A stretch of DNA of 64,000 nucleotides. Source: Asterias amurensis. Lineage: Eukaryota; Echinodermata; Asteroidea; Forcipulatida; Asteriidae. The notes below the pieces were generated by a model. It did no database searches, was not told the DNA's origin, and saw only the letters and a list, made by a program, of their open reading frames with translations. A program made the position numbers and the translations under genes. The stretch spans positions 14,146,191 through 14,210,190 of the forward strand of contig NC_092649.1 of NCBI RefSeq assembly GCF_032118995.1. The letters are read 5' to 3'. Shown one piece after another: positions 8,516-23,560 of the stretch (position 1 is its first letter; each line of letters begins with the position of its first letter).

Positions 8516-8900
8516 TTAAAGGCAGTGGACACTATTGGTAAAACTCAAAATAATTATTAGCATAAAACCTTTCTTGGTGACGAGTAATGGGGAGAGGTTG
8601 ATGGTATAAAACATTGAGAGAAACGGCTCCCTCTGAAGTGCCATAGTTTTCGAGAAAGAAGTAATTTTCCACGAATTTGATTTCGAGGCCTCAGATTTAG
8701 AACTTGAGGTCTCGAAATCAACCATCTAAACGCACACAACTACGTGTGACAAGGGTGTTTTTTCTTTCATTATTATCTCGCAATTTCGATGACCGATTGA
8801 GCTCAAATTTTCACAGGTTTGTTATTTTATGCATATGTTGAGATACACCAACTGTGAAGGCTATTCTTTGACAATTACCAATAGTGTCCACTGCCTTTAA
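8516..8900 (+). mobile_element. MITE family 1, copy 2
   Basis: A complete 385-bp copy running from TTAAAGGCAGTGGACAC to the mirrored GTCCACTGCCTTTAA. The central hairpin pairs TTTGATTTCGAGGCCTCA with TTGAGGTCTCGAAATCAA. TTAA stands at both outer ends and could be the target duplication. Open frames of 60-69 codons on the minus strand are translations of this element. Confidence 0.88.
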
Positions 8901-11210
8901 CTATTTGGTAATATTTCGTTGGGAGTATTTTATGTGTTTCTCGGTTAGGCTTAGATTTATATCCACAATTTACCGAGAATCTTTCATTTTCTATACACGG
9001 AACACTACAGTTTAAAAACTATTGTAGCCGATGTGTTTCATTCCAAGATATAAATTGACAGGTGAATGTCGAATGCACATATTTCTTACATGAGTGTGTC
9101 AATTTAAGTATGTGTCAAAAAACTCCCAACAATACCTATTGGCCTATACCCCACAGAATATTTACCCCATAGTTCCAAGTCGACACCGTATGCGTTGGTA
9201 TTTATGGATCCATAAAAGCAGTTCACTGTGCTAATTTCATGGCTCGGTTAGTTCGAAGGACGCGGAAAAAGCAGTTTTAAGATGACAAATTATTCCTGAG
9301 TTTTTTACTCGCGGTGTGCTTTGATGTGAATTGTATGAACACAAATTCCTGATCCGAATCACTCAACTAAAGAACAGATATAGAAAGGGCACATGTCTAT
9401 TCCCTTTTTTTTTTACAATACAAAAAACACCCAGTTCTGTCTGCTCGACAAATACGGATATATTTCAATCCCCAAGTTGCATAAAATGGCCTCTTAATTT
9501 TTTTCGATTGACAAACTCTCCTGGACTGCTGCGTGATTTTCATTGAATAATCGTTTCGTGACATATCGAGATTGGAAAATAATTAAGACGTTTTGCAGCA
9601 GCAGTAGCAGCTGGGTGTGTATGCAGTTTTTCCATACACAGTAGTCTGTATTTTACCATTTAAAAAAAAAATCGTGGTTTAACTGATTCATGACTATTAA
9701 TATAATCCAGTGTAAAGGGGCCCTCCGCACACACACAGGGCCGGGGAAGAAAACACACGAGCGTATTTGTTGGGCGTCGAATCCTGCCGTTTGAAGCCTG
9801 AGGCACGTAGAGGCTAGGAGAGCCCGCTCACACTTGCTCTATTATACGGTGGCCGGTCCACGAACGGTTCACATATCGAGCGGCCGCGGTGAATTCTAGC
9901 CCTACCTCATTAATATCATTGCACTGTACTAAGGAATAATATAGTTTCTGTGAATATAATTTCAATTTTCTGCTAGTTCAATAGTGACATACACTGAATG
10001 GCTGTTTTTGTACATACTATTGACATAACTGGATAGTATTGTTTTCACTCACCGTTAGGCATTGTATCGATATTTTGGTGTACTAGTCCAATTGAAGGTT
10101 TATAAAAGAGTTTTCTATATTTACTCGAGAATCCGTAAGAACTGATAACTAATTAATTCGATTGGACACTTTGGTATAAAATTTATACAATGGTTTGCCA
10201 ATTTGCTGTTTGCTTATTTGAAAAACAAAATCGGGTGGGTTTAGAATTTTAATTCAATTCAACTCACACTTGAAAAAGAACAGTATTGAACATTCGGAGT
10301 CAACACAACTGTAAGTAACTATCGATACTTACACGGTACAATTTTGGACAAGTTTGGACAACGAACCTTGACTGGTGGCTGGCCGCTGTTACTGGAGAGC
10401 GAGGTCCATTCAGCAAGCCATCGACAAAGGTCATTACCACGCAGTGAAGACCGGTCTTTACACTGTCCCCAATTTCTAGGCCTATCTTTTAATTAGTCGT
10501 AGAACATTTAGTTTTCATAACGGATCTAAATATATGCCCTAAAACATCTCTCAAACATGTCCACATAATGGCAAATCAATTTGAAAAACTCGTATATCTT
10601 TAAATATATCACTGAACAAATTATGTGGTTTTCGTTTGTTTCAAAATTAAAACTCGTAAGAGATGAGTAAATAACTTGACATTTTAGGATGTCATTAGCA
10701 TAAATGTTAAGGTACCTGCAACATTAAACTAACTCTGTACATGTCCCGTACTCAAGACTCGTCCCAGGTGCGCTATACACACAGAGAGTTGAATGTTGTA
10801 TCAGTGAAACCGGGTCGGGAGAAATTCCTCCCTGGGGCCCTGTCAACCTCAGCTAAGGTGAAAAGAGACATTAATCTTAAGCCTTGTTAGAAATGCGGCA
10901 CAAGTGTTCTCCTACGTGTTGTATTGACAAAACGGCCATGCATCTTCAATAGTTTCCAGAACTATTTATTGGGTGCTCCTGTGTGGTGTATTATACACAC
11001 AATACAAAGTGGGAAATGCTGGCCTTCTCGGCTGTTAAAAGTATGTGTCCCCGCCCCCCCCCCCTCCCACCCCCTCCGCCCCCCCTCCCACCCCCTCCCC
11101 CCCCCCCCAAACAAAGAAAAATAAATAAATAAATAAATACAATTCTTTAGTCTCGCGCGTATTCGCATTTTGCCCCGTTAAAATGCGCAATTTTGTCTCA
11201 TTCACTTCTT
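8901..11210. other. No gene seen; GC-rich patch and C-rich tract
   Basis: Bases 9715-9900 are clearly more GC-rich than their surroundings and hold no open frame. Bases 11050-11108 are almost pure C with T, including C11 and C12 runs and two copies of CCCTCCCACCCCCTCC, so the opposite strand could form G-quadruplexes. The AAATAAAT tandem at 11120-11138 follows. The rest is plain AT-rich sequence. Confidence 0.5.
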
Positions 11211-11397
11211 GAAAGCACTGGACTCGTTTGGTAATTGTTAAAGACCAGCATTCTCACTTGGTGTATCTCAACATAATTATTGTGCAAAAATAAACAAATG
11301 TGTGGAAATTTGGACTCACTTCGTCATCGAAGTTGTAAGAGAATAATGAACGAAAAAACACCCTTGATGAACAAAATGTGTGTGCTTTTCAGAAAAA
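11211..11397 (-). mobile_element. MITE family 1, truncated copy
   Basis: Begins GAAAGCACTGGACTCGTTTG and follows the reverse-oriented family through CTTGGTGTATCTCAACAT and the CACCCTTG block, then loses similarity near 11397 before the central hairpin. About half an element. Confidence 0.6.
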
Positions 11398-13180
11398 CAC
11401 GACCGGTCCATTACTCCTGTATTAAGTAATTGTTAAACTGTAAACCGCAATAAGTAATTGAACAGTTTCGGTTGATTGGACAAAAATAAAGTGATTTCAT
11501 GAATTGTGATCATTTAAAGGTTGTAGACCCACTTGCGTTGGGTACCAATCGTCGTGAAAAATGATGACGTGTCAAGCGATGGCAATCTTATAGATGAAAT
11601 GGTAACTTAATCCTACCTCACCTTTTTGCCACTGCGCAAGAGAAGGGAAAATAAACATACAAAGCACACCCTAGACACAAGCGAGCACAATTTCAATCAA
11701 AATTTCAACAGGTAAAGTTGAGCATATAGGCTATGTTTTTTGGGAAATTGTTAAAAACGTCGTTGGATCAAAATGATGGCCTATACGATACATGGGCCAA
11801 CCGCGTTCGTAATCCATTCTTCGCGCGAGCTATTTGCCTGCGTGTCCCTGGTTGTCAGAGTTGTAGGCACATTATTTTGCAGGAGCAGCTCTACAAATGA
11901 ATATGTATGTTAAGTTTACAGGGGCAGATCCCAAATAAATGAGTATTTTTCTCCCCCAAAGGTCGAGAAAACACATTGTACTTAAATTTCAAATATCTTC
12001 AATAAATCATTAAAACACTCCCACGGATTACAAGTGGGTTTTCTCTGGAATTGTTCTCATGGGTTATCGTCCAACATAATCTAAACCTTAAACTTCCTCA
12101 ATTGCCTTCTCCCTATTGGGTTCTTGGCTAGTACAGTGATTAAGTTCGCTTTTGATGTGACTGCTCCTTGACTTCATAAACAAAATAAAAGAAAGGAAAT
12201 TATAAGAAAAGAAACATTCAAGTGACAATGAACTCCCTGCATGCCTTTGAGAAACTGAATTTGTGTTGAATTGAAAATCAACAATGTCTTAATTGAGGTT
12301 GATTAAGGTGAATTATCAGCATCGACTTCATAAAAGTTGACCTTGCCAAATTTACAGAAAAAAAACAAAACACAAGTTCGGCTTATTTTCTCCTTGCTAA
12401 TGAGGCAGGTCAAATATGACGCGATACTGAAGAACCAGAGTATACCTGTATGTAATAGCATCCGCATGCGGTCAGGGTCCCGACTCACCAGGTGTTTAGT
12501 GTTCGCAGAACCCTTGACATTCAGTAATTAAACGAGAACGGTAAAGGGGTGGATGCCAACGAAAGCAAGACAGGGTGCCAGTGACCACGTCCAGGGGTTA
12601 GAGGTCACAATAACACCGGCCAGTGACCCGGTGTATTCTTATTTTTAATGAAGGAAGACAAAATCACACACACGCACACACAATGGGATTAAACGGGCGC
12701 TTTTAGTAAATGGTGTTGGTTCTTATTAATATTCATACAAAATATGAGCTGAATGAAATTATGAGCGGTTTGATTATCAAGGGAGATCGAGGGGGTCGAA
12801 CCACTCTAAGTGTCTTGTTGAGTATGAATTTTAACTAGTTATGACTCATCACCGTTGTAATCTCATTAACGAACTCATCACCAGGAAGACAACAGTTTGT
12901 GTACACGAAAATGTTGGGCGAAATTAATTTATGTTAGTAAAAGAAAATGGGATTTGTAAATTGCTGAGTTGAATTGGTTTTTCTTTCAAAATTTGAACAG
13001 TGCCGCAGTGATATGTTTTACTTTTGGTTTTAAATTCAAGACAATTTCTGTGTCTAAGTTCGGCTGTGGCGCTAATGTCGAAAGGATGTTCAAGTTGTTC
13101 CTTTGCACGCAGTGCACTGTTTAAACAATGGATTTGGACGCATTGCATAAGACGCCAAAATCGGACACTTCTCTGAAATA
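11398..13180. other. No gene seen
   Basis: AT-rich sequence with short frames only. No domain, RNA gene or element ends were recognised. Confidence 0.5.
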
Positions 13181-13400
13181 ATAATAATAATATTAATAAT
13201 AAAAAAACATTTACATAGCGCCAAATCCATTAAAAATGCTCCCAGGCGCTTTACAACAAGAACATTTTAACCAAAAAAACTAAATAATTAAAAGGTCCAA
13301 AATTAAGATCCATAAAATATGATCATAAAACAATAAAGATACATGTACAAGAAAACAGATGAATATAAGTTTAATGCCTTATATCAACCTTGTATAAATC
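13181..13400. repeat. Dispersed repeat with AATAAT tract and AGCGCC/GGCGCT arms
   Basis: An AATAAT tract is followed by CATTTACATAGCGCCAAATC and, 20 bp on, AGGCGCTTTACAACAAG, so AGCGCC and GGCGCT face each other. The same gcgcttta-plus-ATT-tract signature ends the LINE fragment at 24549, in the opposite order. This suggests an inverted retrotransposon tail. The far end is uncertain. Confidence 0.35.
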
Positions 13401-15690
13401 GGTAATACTGACCTTCAATGGTAGCCAAAGGTGGGGACATTGAGCCCCCCCCCCCCCGCTCACACCCCTTCCACTCGGCACCCCCACCTCCTAATGTGTT
13501 TAAACTAAAACGACAAAACGACGTTTTTCTCAGTTACAGTTTAACTAATGGGTTGCCACTAATTATAACCGAACGCTTTGAAATATGTTGGTAAACCGCG
13601 CGTGGGATGATGCCATTCACTCTCAAAAAGTGTGTTTCTTGGATTATTTGATAGAGGGCGCGCTTCAAGTTTCGTAAAATATTCTTCGGCTGCAAGTCTT
13701 GTCTTGACTGCCGTGTTCCAGCCGTTCTTCTTAACTCATATCATTGCTCAGTATTCTCATACGTTTTGCCGAGTCTTAAATAAACTGCTATTTAGTAACC
13801 GAGCTTCGATAATCCACGAAGTTCTTGTTTCCTTCACTTTGTAACTCGAAACTCGCCTCTGATTCACATATACTCCCCGGTAGATAATTTATGTGAAACT
13901 TGAAATGTCCGTACAGGAACAAATCCGAGCACCACTATTGATCTTCCCTCAAATTAATTCATGTTCCGCTATATTATTGCTAGTCTTGTTAGATCATTTC
14001 CAAGTATTACTTGACACATTAAGTTGGGGCTTCCGTATCGAGTTTCGGGCAATGAGGGTGTGTTCTTCACCACTGTGCCTGCGGGATAGACGGTTGATCC
14101 TTCCCGCTTGTCTACCTATCAAGGGATTTGCTGTAGAATACTCCTCCGGGCATGGGGAAACAGTATCTTCCAATACATTTTGCCTGGGATTGAACCACAT
14201 TATTACTGATGCACATTTTCGATTAGGAGACCACCAGTTGTAAATCATTATTCCTTCGAGACATCAGTGACAAGCATGAAGAATAAATGTAGCTTAAAAT
14301 AAACCAAATTTAGGGTGTGGACAACGTTGCTAAGATTTTGTAACAGATTTGCTCATTACTTGGTTTAAACTTGAGGATAGTCTGGAGGAAAACCTCTCTT
14401 GAAATTGTGCCAGAAATGCTGTCGTTTTTTAGAAACTGCTACCCTGATGTTTGAAAACAAGACTTTGGAATTAATTCTAGTACCGATGAATGAGCATCGT
14501 GTTTAAAAGAAAAGCATGTATTACCTTTGGTTTTTGAACCGTTCAGTTGTTTTAATCCTATATAAATTACATTCTACAATAAACGAACCTGTGAAAATAT
14601 CATAAATAAGCATTTTTAAGGTATCGCCGAAAATCTGGAGCGGTCTGAGGTATCTGGGCAGGAAGAACACACTCCGTATGGAACACAGTCTGAAAAAAAC
14701 GTTTCATGTAGAAACCTCCCCGCCACACCCATCCCGCCCCCTCTTTCTACATGGGTGTTACATCTCCAACCCCGTATAATAAAGAACACCCAACACTTTC
14801 ATAAAAAACATCACCTCTTAATTGACTCTAAATGTTTCTAATTGCCGCCTATTTGCCACCCTGATAAATTCGGGAGGAAGTTTGGGATCTCGTGGGGGAT
14901 GACATGGACGCAGAGGTCATTAGAGGCGACTTCCTCCACGCGTTATCGAATTATCATTATGATGGACGGTGGCCCTACCCCCCAACAATGTCTGGTCTCA
15001 TTTAACCTGATCATTTCCATGTGCATCTCAATGATCTGCTGATCTTCAACTTGCCAACCGTATGAAGGGTCTTTTCTTGTTAGTTATTTTAAATTGGTTA
15101 TAGGTGGCATTTTTGTCGTTAAAATCTTGATTATTAAGGCCGTCCACTTCTCCTGAGATTACGTCGGTGTTAATTGCTCCCAGGTTATAACAGCCATCGC
15201 TAATATCCTGAGCAGAAATAATTTCCATCTGAAACAAATTCAAACTGAGAACGAATAATTCGCCCCCAACAAATGAATAATAAAATCGCTTAATTAAATC
15301 AGATCGATTTAAACATGAGGCAGTTTTATTTTGTTCTGCAGAGAAACGAGGTGAAGCCGAGATCTACTGATATAGTTTGACCTTAAAGCTGTCTTTAATA
15401 ATCACCAGGGGATTTTAAAGACAAGTACAGGATAATTATAAACTATTTTTATCGAGTTTAAATCTAGGGGAAAATGTAGGCCTATATATGCCCCCAAAGC
15501 TCATAGCAGAAGTGAAGTATTTACCGTCTGAAACAAAACCATTGGTTATTTCGATCGCTGCAATTGAATTTAACATTAAGTTGTCGTGGCGCGCCCATCT
15601 TGATTTTCCTTCATTCGAATTAATGTAACCAAACAAAGTGGAAGGACAATTTAATAGTCTGGTTCTTTTTAGTCAATGGATACTAGCATC
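13401..15690. other. No gene seen; unassigned open frames near 13.9-14.2 kb
   Basis: A C13 run lies at 13445-13457. Open frames of 116 codons (plus, 13893-14243) and 84 codons (minus, 13994-14248) overlap antisense; neither shows a domain. Bases 14690-14780 are C-rich. Nothing else is supported. Confidence 0.4.
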
Positions 15691-15948
15691 CATTACTGCT
15701 GCTTAGATGCAGAGAACATGACCAAGATGGTGGCAGAATGATAACAATAGTGGCTATCATATCAATATTTCTGTCCTTGTATCTGTCTGTGGTTCACTCT
15801 GTATTTAGGCCCACTATTTCTCTGTGGTAAGGTTTAACCCCCTTTTTACAATGTACCTTTTTACTGGTGACTGTTTTTTATGTGAGCAAAATGACCAAAT
15901 GAAATTCTCCGTATGTACAGGGATAATAAAGGTTTATTGATTTTGCTC
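15691..15948 (+). repeat. Possible retroposon 3' end
   Basis: The stretch ends ATGACCAAATGAAATTCTCC, then GGATAATAAAGGTTTATTGATTTTG. This is the form of a non-LTR retrotransposon 3' end, with a polyadenylation-like AATAAA and a short TTGATT tail. No coding part is recognisable upstream. It could equally be the 3' end of an unknown transcript. Confidence 0.3.
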
Positions 15949-16375
15949 TTGAAACCTTTCATAATAATTATTGGCCATAAGTTACTATAGGCGCTATGTG
16001 TTTCATTATCTGGTTCACCTATTGTCGTCAGCACTGTGATTTTTGTTTACAGAGTACATGCGGGTGTGAGTTGTGTTTTGGGGTGAACATTTCCGTGAGT
16101 GATGTCCACAACTTTAATTATTTTAATAAAACGCAATGCGAATTGGCGTGCGAACAGAAATTGTATTTTGCCAAAACAGCGTCAAGCAATAAAACAGCAG
16201 GTCCGTGTGCCGTGCTAATGGAACTCTTCAATTGTCTCAACACCCGACCGCCTCACCTGACCCCCAAATAACTCGGTAAATTTGTCTCCTCCTCGAGCAA
16301 TACGAATTAGAGAAATCGAGGCCAAGTTTGGAAGGGAAGGGGTAATTTTGTAGGTTAAAGCATGGAGGAATATGG

Positions 16376-16745
16376 TTAAAGGCACTGGACTGGACACGTT
16401 TAGTAATTGTCAAAGACAAGTATTGTCACTTGGTGTATCTCACAACAAACTATGCATAAAGTAACAAAAGAATGAACATTTTGCCTCCTGGTCATCGATG
16501 TTGCAAGAGAATAATGAAAGAAAAACACATTTGTTGCACAAATTGATGTGCTTTCAAAATGTCAGGCCTGGAGTTTTTTGTTATTTGAGTGAGAAATTAC
16601 CCTTTCTCAAAAACTTCGTTACTTCAGAGGGAGCCGTTTCCCACAATGCTTTGTACTATCACCGGTTCTCCAGTGCTCGTTACCAAGTGAGTTTTTATGC
16701 TAACAATTAATTTGAGTAATTACTAATAGTGTCGAGTGCCTTTAA
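16376..16745 (-). mobile_element. MITE family 1, copy 3
   Basis: A complete reverse-oriented copy from TTAAAGGCACTGGACTGG to GTGTCGAGTGCCTTTAA. The central hairpin region is shortened here, so this copy has lost part of the GAGACCTC palindrome. Confidence 0.8.
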
Positions 16746-17162
16746 CACAGTACATAAGCATACCCTGGTTTTTCAAGCACGGAGATGAAATCTGGGGTAC
16801 GACATGTACATGTAATTTCATGGAAACGCTGCCGTGAAGACACCTCGATCAAATTAACGAGGAGGACCGCTTTATTAGATCTGGAGGTTTTCTGCGTGTT
16901 ATCCCGATTACAATAATCCGCCGCGATTGGACGGAAGAAAATGCTCCAAGCTAGAAAAATTCATCCAAAATTGAAAAGAAGCGTGGGCTGGTGAAATGCA
17001 GAATAGTTTTAAAGGAGATTATGATTTCGTTTTATTTACATTCCCTGGTCACCCCTCCCCCTTCTTTAAAATGAATTTAAGTTTTTGAAAAAATGCTAAA
17101 TTTAACGAGAACTATTCAATTTAATGTATCCCCATTTTATGATAATTTCGGTGTATTTACTT

Positions 17163-17557
17163 TTAAAGGCAGTGGACACTATTGGTATTTACTCAAAATA
17201 ATTATTAGCATAAACCTATTTTGGTGACGAGTAGTGGGGAGAGGTTGATGGTATAAAACACTGTGAGAAACGGCTCCCTCTGAAGTGCTATAGTTTTCGA
17301 GAAAGAAGTAATTTTCCATGAATTTGATTTCGAGACCTCAGATTTAGAACTTAAGGTCTCGAAATCAACCATCTAAACGCACACAACTTCGTGTGACAAG
17401 GGTGTTTTTTTCTTTCATTATTATCTCGCAAGTTCGATGACCGTTTGAGCTCAAATTTTCACAGGTTTGTAATTTTATGGGGTTTTTTATGTTGAGATGC
17501 ACCAACTGCGAAGGCTAGTCTTTGACAATTACCAATAGTGTCAATCACTGCCTTTAA
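17163..17557 (+). mobile_element. MITE family 1, copy 4
   Basis: A complete 395-bp copy with TTAAAGGCAGTGGACAC and, at the far end, GTGTCAATCACTGCCTTTAA. The central pair TTTGATTTCGAGACCTCA / TTAAGGTCTCGAAATCAA is kept. It closely matches the copy at 8516. Confidence 0.88.
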
Positions 17558-18055
17558 ACAACAACACATAAGACCGCAAACTATCGGTACTCCACACGCA
17601 ATTCGTCAAATCCATTTTTGAAACTACAACGACAGGACAGTGTGAATTTAGTCATTAGATTGCAGGACCTACAATTTTAATCATTTATAATGAGTTAAAA
17701 ACTTATAATTATTTAGCCTCATTGAACCTTGGCTTTTACCACCCTTTTCCCCGATTTGATATTTGCCTAGTTGCGTCACACCGCGCGTCAGCATTTCATG
17801 CTCTGCTTTTTATTGGATTCGATTTATCTTTCGCTTCGGTTGCGATCTGATTCCGTCTCAATGCCAAGGTGGCCCAACGGACGGCTGAGTCGTATGATAC
17901 GAGGATGGGACGGATGCTCATTATTCAAGGCATAATACAGAGGGTTTGTTTATCAACAAAATAAAATAAAATATGCGTATATATTTTGTTTGATTTGTTT
18001 CTAAATGACTGCGCAAGTAAGGCAAGAGAAATACAACTTATTGTGAAGATAAATA

Positions 18056-18230
18056 CCGGCCTGTTTGCTTCGTTTTTGAAAGGGCAAGGGCACCAAGGCA
18101 TTTTCTCCTCGGTAAATGGCACCCTATGAGGAAATTATGATGTTAACTTTTTACTGGAGCATTTCAAGGGCACCAAGGTTATGACCAATTGAGGCAATCA
18201 CCTTCGTTGCCTGAGATATAAGGCCTGAAA
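18056..18230 (+). repeat. GGGCACCAAGG repeat, copy A
   Basis: Contains CTTCGTTTTTGAAAGGGCA, then GGGCACCAAGGC twice about 100 bp apart with ATGAGGAAAT between, and ends in GAGGCAATCACCTTCGTTGC. Similar sequences lie at 34020 (same orientation) and 56225 (opposite). The minus frame through each reads WCPCPFKN, which is a by-product of the repeat rather than evidence of a gene. Confidence 0.55.
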
Positions 18231-18349
18231 TAACACCATGACAAGAAAAACTGTAAAGCGCACAAATCCACCAAAAGGTGCCCACGGTGCTAAAACAAAG
18301 GAAGAGAAAAATAATACAAAAGGGCAAGGGACCGAGAAAATAACTCAAC

Positions 18350-18738
18350 TAAAGGCAGTGGACACTATTGGTAATTGTCAAAGACTAGCCGTCACAGTTG
18401 GTGTATCTCAACATATGCATAAAATAACAAACCTGTGAAAATTTGAGCTCAATTGGTCATCGAATTTGGGAGATAATAATGAAAGAAGAAAAAAGCACCT
18501 TGTTTCACGAAGTTGTGTGCGTTTACATGGTTGATTTGGAGACCTAAAGTTCTAAATTTGAGGTCTCGAAATCAAATTCGTGGAAAATTACTTCTTTCTC
18601 GAAAACTATGGCACTTCAGAGGGAGCCGTTTCTCACAATGTATTATACCACCAACCTCTTCCCAAATACTCGTCACCAAGAAAGGATTTATGCTAATAAC
18701 TATTTTGAGTAACTACCAACAGTGTCCACTGCCTTTAA
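18350..18738 (-). mobile_element. MITE family 1, copy 5
   Basis: A complete reverse-oriented copy, only 792 bp from copy 4. The left flank is CTAA rather than TTAA and the right flank TTAA. The open frame of 97 codons at 18513 is a translation of this element. Confidence 0.88.
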
Positions 18739-19232
18739 GAATAATGCTTATGCAGTGTGTTTTATATGGACCTTTTGAATGGGTGAATAGTATGTTGAGG
18801 TTTTAATGTGAAGGGATGGCTGATTCCAATGGCACTGCAACAGAAAATGGTCTGCCTCCTTTTGCGGCGATGTGAATTTGCTTCTTTCACCCATAAACGG
18901 CAACTTGAATACAGACAATGTGGTTCTTTAAAACAAAACAGTGTCAAAGAAGAATGCGCAGTTCCGACCCAATTCTTGTAACAATTTGCATCTCTGATGG
19001 CTAAATTTAATTTATGTTCATGTTAACCAAGTTGAACTGAGTTAAGGTATATTACTTTAGTATATTTTGACAAGCTGTCCCGCCTATAGGTTATCATTGA
19101 GGAAAATAAATTAGCTGTTGTTGAGAGATAATGGTTTGGAATCAATTCTAACATTAGAAACTGCACACATTAAATATAATGCTGCGCCATGAGCATCACT
19201 TGTGGTGGATACCGGCGCACTATAAGTGTTCA

Positions 19233-21063
<1,831 letters not shown>

Positions 21064-21452
21064 ATTAAAGACAATTGACACTTTTGGTAATTGTCGAAGA
21101 CCAGTCTTTTTACTTGGTGTATCTCAACATATGCATAAATTAACAAATCTGTGAAAATTTGAGCTCGTTTGGTCGTCGTAATTGCGAAATAACTATCATA
21201 GAAAAAAACACCCTTGTCACGCGAAGTTGTGTGCTTTCATATGCTTGATTTCGAGACCTCACATTCTAAACTTGAGGTCTCGAAATCAAATTCGTGGAAA
21301 ATTACTTCTTTCTCGAAAACTACGTCACTTCAGAGGGAGCCGTTTCTCGCAATGTTTTATACTATCAACCTCTCCACATTACTCGTCATCAAGTAAGGTT
21401 TTATGCTAATAATTATTTTGAGTAATTACCAATAGTGTCCACTGCCTTTAAG
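21064..21452 (-). mobile_element. MITE family 1, copy 6
   Basis: A complete reverse-oriented copy from TTAAAGACAATTGACAC to GTGTCCACTGCCTTTAA, with the full central hairpin (CTTGAGGTCTCGAAATCAA). The left terminal repeat is more diverged than the right. Confidence 0.85.
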
Positions 21453-22960
21453 GAAATCAAAGGTATGGCTTAGCTTATACATTAATATTTTTGAGAAAAT
21501 AGTATTAGCTGTTCTAAACAACTTCCAACCAAAATGGACCGATAGCATGACTTTTCGACCCTGCAGAGTCGTTCATATGGTCGAAACGTCATCTTCTTTT
21601 TCCCCCTTTTTTTCATCAATATTTTTGAAACATAAAAAAATGATTTTTTTTTTAAATTCTCTCCTCCGCGTGACAGACAAAAAGCAATTTAAAAACACAA
21701 ACGTCCAAGTACCATACTTGATAATATTAAAGACCAAAGTAGATTTAAGACATCAAGGGTATAAATCTAACAGCAAAACGTCAAATTATACATGGACGCT
21801 TTGATTCAATATAGGATGGGCGTGTTAGAAAGTGAGTAAATTTGGTATCACCACGGTGCAAGCCCGTCCTCTTTGTCATGCCGTGCACTCATTTCGTCTC
21901 CTTATTTAATATTATCGATTTATGAAGTGCCAATTACTTACTCCTGTTTAAACCTTGGGAGGCCCACCCTCATCCTCACGAAGTCACACCTCTGTGTCTC
22001 ACAGAGAGTTCGTCTTATTTGCATGATCAAATTGTTCTTTATGAAACGCTGTCGTGAACACAATAGAACAGTTTTCATGCGCTATGGATACCTACAAATA
22101 TCGTTTGTTTGCCAAATACCAAAGGTGTTGGCCGACCAGAAAAACAAAACTGGGTTGTTTTGGGTGATAGGGCTTCAGCCGAACACTTCTCGTTTTTTGT
22201 GGGGTTTTATTTTCATCTTCCTCTTCTTTTTGTTGGGGGGGGGGAGGGGTCGGTGGTATTTTTATCGTATGTCTTATATAATTATAGGCCTATGTTTTGT
22301 TGTGAATAAATTTATTTCGGGAAAAAATTATATCGTGGAGGAAAAAAAATCATGATTGTTAAAAGTATTTCTATACATCCTCAAGACGAGTCATTGCGAT
22401 TAAAAAATAACGTTAACTTTGTATCTTTGGTTGTGTTTCTATTAAAAATTACGTGTATAAAAAGTATCATATGGTTTGATTAATCATAATATTCACAAAT
22501 CCAGAACACCATATAAGTGAATATTGTAAATGTAACAGTAAGGTTTCATCTTGTCATATTTTAGCGTTATTTTTTTTAGTTCAAGTTTGGAAAATGAAAA
22601 CAAAAGTTGAATAAGAATATAGTTGTAGGCAAAACAAAAAAGCCCGATCATGTAGAAAATAAGGACAAACATTATAACGAACATTTTTAAAAAGATGGAT
22701 TGCGATTTTGTTCTAAATACTTTTAAGTTTTTTTGTTTTGTTACTACTATTATTATTATTTGTTAACTACTCACATAGTCAGATGCAGAATTCAAATCAA
22801 TATTTGGTTTCTTAAAATAATTATGCACCTCAAGTCTCTATCTAAACGCTTTCTATCCCCCCCCCCCCCGAGAAGTGCGCGTAACACATTTTTATTTTGG
22901 CTTGGCCTTGTTTAAATAATACTTTGCATTTTGGCGAACGAGCCTAGGGGCTAATCTGAA
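21453..22960. other. No gene seen; long frame without ATG start
   Basis: A 160-codon frame at 21873-22355 opens with TTG and runs into a G10 tract and AT-rich sequence; its hydrophobic part looks fortuitous. A C13 run lies at 22857-22869. Confidence 0.5.
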
Positions 22961-22969
22961 AGGTCAGAT

Positions 22970-23120
22970 GTTGTCCAATCAAAGTATCGCTAACATGTTA
23001 AGGAATGTGTCCTCTTTATTTAACATCTTCGCTGATTGGTCCGTTGCCAGTAAATTTAGAAATATAAATATTCATGAGGAGATTAGGCCACCGCCACTCA
23101 AGTGTACGTGTACGTGTTTA
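22970..23120 (+). promoter_or_regulatory. Candidate promoter of the LRIG-type gene
   Basis: CCAAT at 22975-22979, an inverted CCAAT box (ATTGG) at 23035-23039, and TATAAATA at 23063-23070 are spaced as in a Pol II core promoter, about 490 bp ahead of the start codon. If used, transcription would begin near 23095 and the leader would contain several upstream ATGs. A more proximal TATA-less start in the GC-richer 23400-23550 region is a fair alternative. Confidence 0.35.
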
Positions 23121-23560
23121 TTGAGAGAGCATAATGTGGGATTGCAATGCATAGCATCGTACAGTACATGTACACTGCATGCACTTATGTATAGGCGCGT
23201 TTGTTATGCATGTACCGTACATTACATGTGAAGGCTTGTGCTTGCGATAACAAACGTCAACAGTTCACAAGAAAACAGAGAAGTTTTCCGCGATGTTTCG
23301 ACTACATTTCCCATTTTCATAGCAGTGGACGCTCTCTAACAGTACAATGTTTCTCTTGGATTTTTCAGCAACAATTCGGACTCAAGAAGGGGAGTGAGAA
23401 GTCTTCATTTTCCCTGTCGGTGACGCCGTTATCGTCCATTCTCGGAGCAGCGACTACACAGCGTTTGGTTGTGTGTTGTTGAGATCAAGAGCTTCCCCCG
23501 AACACCGTGTGCTGTGCTCCGGTCGGTCCGCGGGTTCGACCATCCAGTCGCCGAAGCAAG

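Noticed and set aside
9874-9900. Adjacent NotI and EcoRI sites suggesting vector sequence
   Set aside because: The flanks do not match a polylinker I know, and the surrounding sequence reads as ordinary GC-rich genomic DNA.
15996-16271. Cys-rich 91-codon frame (possible small secreted peptide)
   Set aside because: The cysteines do not form a known spacing pattern and the hydrophobic start is not a clear signal peptide.
21873-22355. 160-codon plus-strand frame
   Set aside because: It opens with TTG and its hydrophobic part comes from T- and G-rich low-complexity DNA.
23507-23560. Upstream in-frame extension of LRIG exon 1
   Set aside because: It would start at GTG; the ATG at 23561 has a strong context and is followed directly by a good signal peptide.
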